64,000 bases of DNA from Streptomyces ficellus (GTDB lineage: Bacteria; Actinomycetota; Actinomycetes; Streptomycetales; Streptomycetaceae): NCBI RefSeq assembly GCF_009739905.1, contig NZ_CP034279.1:5270001-5334000 (forward strand), in the 5' to 3' direction. The notes beneath the pieces were generated by a model that saw only the letters and a list, made by a program, of their open reading frames with translations, was not told where the DNA came from and made no database searches. The stretch's first letter is position 1; the number at the start of each line of letters is the position of its first letter. Positions 17,118 through 23,871 of the stretch are shown one piece after another. The position numbers and the translations under genes are program-made.

Positions 17118-17804
17118 CTACCGGCGGCGGCGAACGCTGGTCTCGGCAGCGTACGGGGCGGTGACGGTGCAGTCGTCCGGCACGGCGCGGATGGCCAGGG
17201 TGACGCCGCTGGTGATCTGGCAGCGTCGGCCGATGGCGACGCCGGGGCCGATGCTGATGTTGTTGCCGGTCTGGGTGTCGTCGCCGATCACTGCGCCGAA
17301 CTGGGTTGTTCCCGACCGGTACAGGCCGGTGGGGGTCCGCATGATGACCTCCCGGTCGGGGGTGCGCATGTCGGTGGTCATGTTGATGGCGGCGACGGTG
17401 ATGTCAGCGGACAGGTGGGTCCGGGCTCCGAGGATGGTCCGGTTGATGCCGATGCGGTGCCCCAGGACGGCGTCCTCGCCGACGAAGGCGGCGGTGACTT
17501 CGCAGTTGAAGCCGACCCGGGCCCCGGCGCACAGGATGCTGCCCTTTCGGACGGTGGTGAACTCGTGCACCTTGACGTCCGGCCCGATGATCACGTCGTC
17601 GCCGATGATCGAGGTCGGGTGGATGTGGGCGGAGGGGTGAATGCGCTGTTCCTCCCCCAGCAGGACCAGGGCCTCGCGCTGGAGGCCGGGCCACTGCGCG
17701 AGGAAGTCGGCCAGCTCGAACGTCTCCAAGGCCTGGTAGGTGGTCGTCGCGATCGCTCCGCGCGTGGGGGCGGCGACATAGTCACCGAGGACGATCCGCG
17801 CCAT
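17118..17804 (-). CDS. Hexapeptide-repeat (left-handed beta-helix) acyltransferase
   Basis: The 228-residue protein has an alpha-helical lead (about 60 residues) and then a left-handed beta-helix made of hexapeptide repeats. Examples are IHPSAHIHPTSIIGDDVIIGPDVKVHEF, GSILCAGARVGFNCEV, AVLGHRIGINRTILGARTHLSADITV and GAVIGDDTQTGNNISIGPGVAIGRR. This is the fold of sugar and amino-sugar O/N-acyltransferases that use acetyl-CoA. The acceptor is unknown. It lies beside a glycosyltransferase and an epimerase, so it probably decorates the same sugar. It is divergent from the glycosyltransferase, with 87 bases between start codons. Confidence 0.85.
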   Translation of the reverse strand: MARIVLGDYVAAPTRGAIATTTYQALETFELADFLAQWPGLQREALVLLGEEQRIHPSAHIHPTSIIGDDVIIGPDVKVHEFTTVRKGSILCAGARVGFNCEVTAAFVGEDAVLGHRIGINRTILGARTHLSADITVAAINMTTDMRTPDREVIMRTPTGLYRSGTTQFGAVIGDDTQTGNNISIGPGVAIGRRCQITSGVTLAIRAVPDDCTVTAPYAAETSVRRRR

Positions 17805-17891
17805 GGCAGGGGCCTCTCTCTGGGCTTCGGGACCGGTGTTCGTCGGCGGTAGGCTCGCCGTTCACCTGGCCCCCGGAAGGAAGTGGTGGTT

Positions 17892-18767
17892 GTGTCCCGG
17901 CCACGCGTGGGTGTCGCCGTGCTGACGATGGGCGACCGGATGCCTGAGCTGCTGGCCCTGCTGGACTCCGTGGCCAAGCAGGACGAACCGGCGGTCCGAG
18001 TCGTGGTCGTCGGGAACGGCACGGCCCTGCCGGGCCTGCCCCAGAGCGTGACCGGGGTGGAGCTGGAGGAGAACCTGGGCGTGTCCGGCGGCCGGAACGT
18101 CGCCTGGCACCGGCTGCGCGAGTTCGGCGACGTGGACGTCCTGGTGGACCTGGACGACGACGGCCTGCTCATCGAGGCGGACGTCTTCCGGCGGATCGCG
18201 GACCTGTATGAGGCGGACGCCCGGCTCGGCATCGTCTCCTTCCGGATCGCGGACGAGACCGGCGCCACCCAGCGCCGCCACGTGCCCCGCCTGCGTGCCG
18301 GTGACCCGATGCGGCGGGGCCTGGTGACCACCTTCCTGGGCGGCGGGCACGCCCTGTCGATGCCGATGCTGGAAGAGACGGGCGGCTGGCCGGACGCCTT
18401 CTTCTTCACCCACGAGGAGACCGACCTGGCCTGGCGGGCCATCGACCGGGGCTGGGACGTCCTGTACGAGCCGCAGCTGGTGCTCCAGCATCCGAGGACC
18501 TCCCCGGCCCGGCACGCGGTCTATTACCGGATGACGGCCCGCAACCGGGTCTGGCTGGCCAAGCGGCACCTGCCGGCGCCGCTCGCTCCGCTCTACCTCG
18601 GGGTGTGGGCGGGCCTGACGGTGGCGCGCACGCGGTCCTTGGCCGGTCTGCGGGCCTGGTTCGGCGGGTTCGCCGAAGGGGTCAGGACGTCCGGCGGCCC
18701 GCGCCGCCCGATGCGGTGGCGGACGGTGTGGCGGCTGACCCGGCTGGGCAGGCCCCCGGTCATCTAG
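17892..18767 (+). CDS. Family 2 glycosyltransferase
   Basis: The protein has a GT-A fold of the GT2 family. It begins RPRVGVAVLTMGDRMPELLALLDSV (nucleotide-binding start), with VDVLVDLDDDGLL as the metal-binding DXD region, FLGGGHALSMPMLEETGGWPDAFFFTHEETDLAWRAIDRGW carrying the acceptor-side ED motif, and a basic amphipathic C-terminus. It is rhamnosyl/mannosyl-transferase-like, but donor and acceptor cannot be read. Three closely spaced GTG codons compete; 17892 was chosen because the GGAAGG site ends about 10 bases before it, while 17883 would abut the site. Its stop codon overlaps that of the convergent epimerase in a shared CTAG. Confidence 0.87.
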   Translation: MSRPRVGVAVLTMGDRMPELLALLDSVAKQDEPAVRVVVVGNGTALPGLPQSVTGVELEENLGVSGGRNVAWHRLREFGDVDVLVDLDDDGLLIEADVFRRIADLYEADARLGIVSFRIADETGATQRRHVPRLRAGDPMRRGLVTTFLGGGHALSMPMLEETGGWPDAFFFTHEETDLAWRAIDRGWDVLYEPQLVLQHPRTSPARHAVYYRMTARNRVWLAKRHLPAPLAPLYLGVWAGLTVARTRSLAGLRAWFGGFAEGVRTSGGPRRPMRWRTVWRLTRLGRPPVI

Positions 18768-19852
18768 ACCGCGGTGGCTTGCCTGAGCCAGTCGGCGGCA
18801 GCCGGGGTGCTGCGGAGCCAATCCACATAGCGGTCGACGCCTTCCGCGACGCTGACCTTCGGCTTCCAGCCGAGGACGTTCTCCATCTTGCGGATCGCCG
18901 CGTACCCGCCCAGCGGGTCACCGGCCGGCATTGGGGTGTCGAGGAAGACCGTGTGCGGGTAGTGCCCTTGAACCAGTTCGGCGACCTTCCGCACGGTGGT
19001 GGGCACGCCCGTGCCGATGTTCACGATCTCGGTGTGGGCCCTCGGGCTGATGAGGGCGCGCAGGGTGCCCTCGGCGATGTCGTCGACGTGGACCAGGTCC
19101 CGCACCTGCCGTCCGCCGCCGTTCAGATGCAGGGGCAGGCCCAGGTGGGCGCGGGCTGCGAACCAGGCCACGACCCAGGAATGGGAGTGCGGCTTGATGG
19201 TCTGGGGTTCGCCGTAGACGGAGAAGTAGCGCACGATCGCGTACGACGTGCCGACCTGGCCGAGCACCAGTGCGGTCTGCCCCTCGCCCCACACCTTGGT
19301 GTTGCCGTAGACCGACTTGGGCCGCATGCGGGTGAACTCGTGGAACTGGGGCGGGATGCGGCCGTGCACGGTCTCCATCAGCTGCCGCATGGTCAGCAGG
19401 TCGGGGCTGTCGGTTTCCTCGGGGTTGCCGTCGCCGTAGACGCTGGCGGAGGAGACGAACACCATGCGGCGTACGCGGTCCGTCGCGGCCACGGCATCCA
19501 GGACGGTCTGGGTGCCGGCCACGTTGGTGTCGATCGCCGCGAGGGGTTGGCGGGTGCACGCGGCGACGTCCGCCAGGGCGGCGGCGTGGATGACGTAGTC
19601 CGCCTTGCCGACGAGCTCGCGGACCAGGGCTGCGTCCCGGACGTCGCCCAGGACCACGTCGGGGGTCGAGGCGTGTACGCCGAAGAGGTCGGCGTACACG
19701 TGGTCGGGGTAGGCGTTCATGGTGCACAGCGACACCGGGCGGGCCCCCAGGGTCCGCAGCTGGGCGGTGATGCGGGAGCCGACGAGCCCTGCGCCGCCGG
19801 TCACCAGGACGGTCGCACCGGAGAGGACGGCAAGGTCTGAGCGGTGGTACAC
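18764..19852 (-). CDS. NAD-dependent nucleotide-sugar epimerase/dehydratase (extended SDR)
   Basis: The 362-residue protein is an extended short-chain dehydrogenase. The NAD-binding motif is TGGAGLVGSRI near residue 20. DVRDAALVRELV and VIHAAALADV follow, then the active-site Ser/Thr in FVSSASVYGDGN and the catalytic pair Y..K in SVYGNTKVWGE. Substrate-binding parts are RYFSVYGEPQ and GGGRQVRDLVHVDDIAEG. It probably modifies the sugar of a nucleotide-sugar used by the neighbouring glycosyltransferase. GTG 19852 was chosen because GGAGG lies 5 bases before it; frames further upstream contain no family sequence. TAG at 18764-18766 shares a CTAG palindrome with the stop of the convergent gene. 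Confidence 0.88.
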   Translation of the reverse strand: MYHRSDLAVLSGATVLVTGGAGLVGSRITAQLRTLGARPVSLCTMNAYPDHVYADLFGVHASTPDVVLGDVRDAALVRELVGKADYVIHAAALADVAACTRQPLAAIDTNVAGTQTVLDAVAATDRVRRMVFVSSASVYGDGNPEETDSPDLLTMRQLMETVHGRIPPQFHEFTRMRPKSVYGNTKVWGEGQTALVLGQVGTSYAIVRYFSVYGEPQTIKPHSHSWVVAWFAARAHLGLPLHLNGGGRQVRDLVHVDDIAEGTLRALISPRAHTEIVNIGTGVPTTVRKVAELVQGHYPHTVFLDTPMPAGDPLGGYAAIRKMENVLGWKPKVSVAEGVDRYVDWLRSTPAAADWLRQATAV

Positions 19853-20062
19853 GATGCCTCCACAGAACGAGGGGTGGATCTCGTGACGAGGCCCCGGCAC
19901 GGGACACGGTCGCCTCATGCCGGGCAGTGGCCCGCCCGAGCCACCGGATGTGGACCGGGGCGGGCCCGGGCGGGTGAGCATCAGTCAACGGCCTGTGACC
20001 AAGAGGGGGGAGGGGCCATCCTGTAGGTCTCTGTAAGCCCGCGTAGGCCAAGGGGGGCAGCG

Positions 20063-21391
20063 GTGCAGACGGTGACCATCACGGACCTGATCCGGACGGC
20101 GTGCGAGGAACGCGGGTGGGGCCCGACCAAACTGGCCCGCGAAGTCGCCGTGGCCGCCGGACGCGGGCCGGACGGCCTGGAGCGGCAGTACGCCCGCCGG
20201 TGGATGAAGGGCGAGCGCACTCCGTCACCGGACGGGTGGCTGCCGTACGTCGTCCAGGTCTTACATCTGGACCTGACCCGTATCCGCGTTTCCGATCGGG
20301 GTGATCCTGAACCGCCCGCCGCGGATACCGTGGGATCAGTCCTTGCCCTGGGGAGGAGTGACATGGAACGCCGCACCATGCTGGCCGCGACCGCCGCGTT
20401 CGCGCTGTCGGCGCTGAACCTCCCCGACGCCGAGGCCATCACCCGCCGGGTGGCCACCGCACCAGCCAACGCCCTGCGGGTCGGGGCCGGTGAAGTCGCG
20501 GCGATCCGGCAGATGACCCGTACCCTCGGCGACACCGCCGCCGAATACGGCGGCGCCCACGCCCGCCGACTGGCAGTCCAGTACCTCGCCGACAACGTCG
20601 GCCCCTGGCTGAACGGCCGGTACACCGAGAACACCGGCCGCGCCCTGTTCGCCGCCGCGTCCGAACTGGTGCACCTGTGCGGGTGGATGGTCCAGGACGA
20701 AGGCAACGACGACCACCACCAAGGCCTCGCGCAGCGCTACTACGCCCACGCCTTCGCCCTCGCCGAAGAGGCCAGGGAGCCGGAACCGGCCGCGACCGCA
20801 CTGCGCGGGATGGCCACCCAAGCCATCGACCTCGGACCGCGCGGCCGGGCCGTTGCTCTGCGCCTGTCGGAGAAGTGCGTCGAGTACGCGGACCGGCTCG
20901 AGGAGCCGAAAGCCGTCGCCTACTACCAGACCACCCTCGCGGACGCCGCCGCCCTCGACGGCGACCAGCAACTCGCCCGCACCGCCTTGGCGAAATCCCA
21001 GAACGCCATCGAAAGGGCAACGGCTGCCCCGGGGGAGTCCTGGGCCTCCCACTTCTCCACCGGCCGGTGGGCCCACCACTCCGGCATGATCCTGGCCCGC
21101 CTCGGCGACCTGGACAGCGCCCGCGAACACCTCCAGCACGCCCTCGACGTCCACGGCCTGGACCGCCGGCGCTCCCGCGCCATCGTCCTCGGCGACCTCG
21201 GCCACGTCCACCTTCGCCAGGGCGACCTGGACGGTGCCCTGGCCGCGTGGGGCGACTTCGTAGACTGCGCCGAAGGCGTCCAGTCCGTGCGAATCACCGA
21301 CGCGCTGACCGACCTGCGCGTGCGTCTCACCCGCTACGACAAGGCCCCCGGCGTGGCCGAACTGGACGGACGAGCCGCAGCACTGCTGTGA
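20063..21391 (+). CDS. HTH regulator with TPR-like C-terminal domain
   Basis: The 442-residue protein starts with an Xre-like helix-turn-helix region (TDLIRTACEERGWGPTKLAREVAVAAG...RQYARRWMKGERTP). A short segment ERRTMLAATAAFALSAL follows, which is often mistaken for a Tat signal. The rest is all helical with TPR-like repeats, for example SGMILARLGDLDSAREHLQHALDV and LGDLGHVHLRQGDLDGALAAWGDFV. Such proteins are frequent in Streptomyces beside small accessory gene sets and are thought to sense a ligand or peptide through the repeats. It is divergent from the epimerase gene, about 210 bases away, and may control the sugar module. The start is GTG. Confidence 0.8.
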   Translation: MQTVTITDLIRTACEERGWGPTKLAREVAVAAGRGPDGLERQYARRWMKGERTPSPDGWLPYVVQVLHLDLTRIRVSDRGDPEPPAADTVGSVLALGRSDMERRTMLAATAAFALSALNLPDAEAITRRVATAPANALRVGAGEVAAIRQMTRTLGDTAAEYGGAHARRLAVQYLADNVGPWLNGRYTENTGRALFAAASELVHLCGWMVQDEGNDDHHQGLAQRYYAHAFALAEEAREPEPAATALRGMATQAIDLGPRGRAVALRLSEKCVEYADRLEEPKAVAYYQTTLADAAALDGDQQLARTALAKSQNAIERATAAPGESWASHFSTGRWAHHSGMILARLGDLDSAREHLQHALDVHGLDRRRSRAIVLGDLGHVHLRQGDLDGALAAWGDFVDCAEGVQSVRITDALTDLRVRLTRYDKAPGVAELDGRAAALL

Positions 21392-21425
21392 CATGACGGC
21401 GGCCCGAACCTGCCTGTGCCTCCGC

Positions 21426-21441
21426 TCCGCGTGCACGCGGA
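21426..21441. terminator. Short palindrome between the regulator and the PIG-L gene
   Basis: TCCGCGTGCACGCGGA is a perfect 16-bp palindrome 34 bases past the regulator stop, in the 181-base gap between two convergent genes. It could be a weak terminator. Nothing else is visible in the gap. Confidence 0.4.
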
Positions 21442-21572
21442 AGCATGGTGACGGTGCTGACAAGGTGCTGCACGTGGCAGCAGTTCGCAGGCCGCCTCGT
21501 TCGGGCCGTCGGGAGCGACAGGTCCCACCGCAGCAGCGAACCTCGTCGTTCGCGCCAGCTCACCGCTCCGGC

Positions 21573-23636
21573 TCACCGCCCCCAGGGCGACCAGTTCAGC
21601 CGGCCGTCCAGGCCCAGCGTCGCGAAGCCGGTCGGCGCGGCCGCCGGGGCGCCGGCGAACAGCCCCCGCCCGGGCACCCACGGCCCGCCGGGACCGGCCG
21701 CCGACACCGCGCCGGTGCCCCCGCGCGCGGCCAGCCGGCCGTCCGACGCGGCCACCGCGCCGTGCCCCGCGACCGTGCCCGGCACGTCGAGCACCGGCGA
21801 GGCGTGGCCGGTGCCCGCGAAGCGGGCCGAGCGGACGTCACCCGAGGCGGGCTTGCGGAACCAGAGGCGGACCCCGTCGGCGCCGTCGGCCGAGGCGCTC
21901 AGCGCCCCGGTGGTCGCCGGCAGCCCGGTCGGCACCGGGCCGGTGGCGGGACGGGCGGCGGCGTCGGCCGAGGTGCTCAGCGCCCCGGTCGGCACCGGGC
22001 CGGTGACCGGACGCCCGGCCGGTCCCGTCCAGGCCAGCACCGTCTTCGGCGTCGCCGCGAACACGTAACCGCGTCCCTTCGCGTCCGTCGCCGCCACCGG
22101 GTCGCCCCGCAGGTCCTTGCCGCCGGCCGGCCGCCAGGGGGACCAGCCGCCGTCCGCGTGCTGGACGCTCACCCGCAGCGTGTGGGCGCCGTCGCGCACG
22201 TACACCGCCATCGGGCCCGCCCGGTCCACCAGCACCGCGGGCAGGCTGATGTCGGACGTCGACGACGCGTCGTCCCGCTCCGGGCTGCCCAGCGAACGCC
22301 ACGCGCCGAACTCCCCGCCCGGCGCCGACTGGAGGGTCGTCACCACCTCGCGGCGGTACTCGCCGTCCAGCTCGGTACGCGTACCGAAGACCGCGATCCG
22401 CCCGTCCGGCAGCCGCACCGACGTCACCCCCGCGTCCAGGCCCGCGCCCTCGCGCAGGATCGGACCGGTCCACTTCGCCGTGGCGCCGGCCTTGCGCCAC
22501 ACGGCCAGGCGGCCGTCCAGCACCGAGAACGCGTACAGCTCGCCCGCACCCGCACCCTGCTGCACCCAGGAGGCCGAACCGCCGCGGGCGTAGCGGATGG
22601 ACTGCGCCCAGTCGTGCCCGGCGGGGCGCGCCGCCACCTTGCGGTCGCCGCAGCCGGCCGGGTCCTCGCAGTAGTCCGTGTGGTCCCACCACGCGTACGT
22701 CTTCAGCGTGCGCAGCTTCGCCGCGGTGGTCCGCGGGTCCAGGGCGTGCGGCATGCCGCCGGTCGGGTACCCGAGGTAGTTCTGCACGGCGAACGCCGGA
22801 CGCCCCGGCTTCTCGGCGTACCGGGCGAGCGCGGCCTGCGCGAAGCGGGCGCCGTACATGTGGTCCTGGTGGTCGGCGAGCTTGCCCGTCTGGTCGTTGC
22901 GGCCCGGCGTCGGGTCCATCAGCCGTACGAAGGTCGGCCTGAAGCGTTCGAGGACGCCGGTGATCGTCTCGACGGTCCCGGTCCTGGTGTACGAGAAGTC
23001 GTCCCGGACCGGCGAACCCGCCGCCAGCTGCGACTCCAGGCGCTCCACCCGGCCGTCCCACAGGCCGTGCAGGCTGTGCGGGCGGTCGCCGGTGATGCTG
23101 CCCGCCTCGCGCAGCTGCAGCCACACCAGGCTGATCTGCGGCTTGGCGCGCAGCGTGTCCAGCTCGGCCCGCCCGCCGCCCGCGGTGGCGATGGAGGTGC
23201 GGTCCCAGGGGCTGGTGCGGTTGCCGGTGGCCATCTCCGCGTACGCCGCGCGTATCCCGTTCTGCCGGGCCTCCGCGTACGCCGCCTTGTCGGCGCGCGG
23301 CTTCGGGTCCTGCTTGCGGGCGTTGCGGCCGTCGGACTCGCCGGCCGTGAGGTACACGGAGGTGAGGCTGCGCCCGGAGGCGATGGACTGGCTGGTGTCC
23401 GGGTTCATGAAGAACAGGTCGTCGTCCGGGTGCGCCATGATCTGGAGAACCGATTCGCCGTGGGTGCGGACCGGCTTGACCGCCTTCTCCTCGGGCACGC
23501 CCCGGCTCGGTACGTCGGAGGCGTCCGACGAGCCGGCGGTCAGCGCCAGCGTCCCGCCCGTGATCCCGGCCAGCACGGCGAGGGGCGCGGCCACGAACAG
23601 GGCGCGGCGGAACGAGGGCAGGGTCGGGCGGGGCAT
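21573..23636 (-). CDS. Secreted PIG-L family deacetylase with C-terminal beta-propeller-like region
   Basis: The 687-residue protein has an N-terminal signal or anchor (RALFVAAPLAVLAGITGGTLALTAG). A PIG-L (LmbE) N-deacetylase domain follows: the Zn motif HPDDDLFF near residue 68, SVYLTAGESDGR, RLMDPTP and the later LADHQDHMYGARFA. From about residue 350 it has repeated beta-rich segments (SVLDGRLAVWRK, VRLPDGRIAVFG, APGGEFGAWRSLGS, DGRLNWSPWG) resembling the lectin-like PLL/propeller repeats seen in relatives. It probably deacetylates extracellular amino sugars. The C-terminal region contains a short internal duplication (TGPVPTG...ALSxSADxA, coded around 21895-22010). Confidence 0.85.
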   Translation of the reverse strand: MPRPTLPSFRRALFVAAPLAVLAGITGGTLALTAGSSDASDVPSRGVPEEKAVKPVRTHGESVLQIMAHPDDDLFFMNPDTSQSIASGRSLTSVYLTAGESDGRNARKQDPKPRADKAAYAEARQNGIRAAYAEMATGNRTSPWDRTSIATAGGGRAELDTLRAKPQISLVWLQLREAGSITGDRPHSLHGLWDGRVERLESQLAAGSPVRDDFSYTRTGTVETITGVLERFRPTFVRLMDPTPGRNDQTGKLADHQDHMYGARFAQAALARYAEKPGRPAFAVQNYLGYPTGGMPHALDPRTTAAKLRTLKTYAWWDHTDYCEDPAGCGDRKVAARPAGHDWAQSIRYARGGSASWVQQGAGAGELYAFSVLDGRLAVWRKAGATAKWTGPILREGAGLDAGVTSVRLPDGRIAVFGTRTELDGEYRREVVTTLQSAPGGEFGAWRSLGSPERDDASSTSDISLPAVLVDRAGPMAVYVRDGAHTLRVSVQHADGGWSPWRPAGGKDLRGDPVAATDAKGRGYVFAATPKTVLAWTGPAGRPVTGPVPTGALSTSADAAARPATGPVPTGLPATTGALSASADGADGVRLWFRKPASGDVRSARFAGTGHASPVLDVPGTVAGHGAVAASDGRLAARGGTGAVSAAGPGGPWVPGRGLFAGAPAAAPTGFATLGLDGRLNWSPWGR

Positions 23637-23871
23637 GGGCGGCGGGCTTCCTTGACGAGGGAGGGGGCGAACCGGCAGAGAAGAGGGCCGCCGCGGCCAG
23701 CGGGTTCATCCGGCGCGGTGTGCCGTGCCTCACGCCCGCCCGCCGTCGCCCTCAACACCGCGGGCGGAGGCAGGGCGCGGCGACGGAGGGTGGCCGGTCC
23801 CGCGCTGCGGTGTCGGCGCGGGCGGATAGGCTCACCGCGTGGGAGCCGACCTCGCGGAGGGAGACGGGCAG

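Noticed and set aside
20360..20420. Tat-like signal sequence in the HTH/TPR regulator (MERRTMLAATAAFALSAL)
   Set aside because: It lies after a DNA-binding domain in the middle of the protein, so it is not an export signal of a shorter protein.
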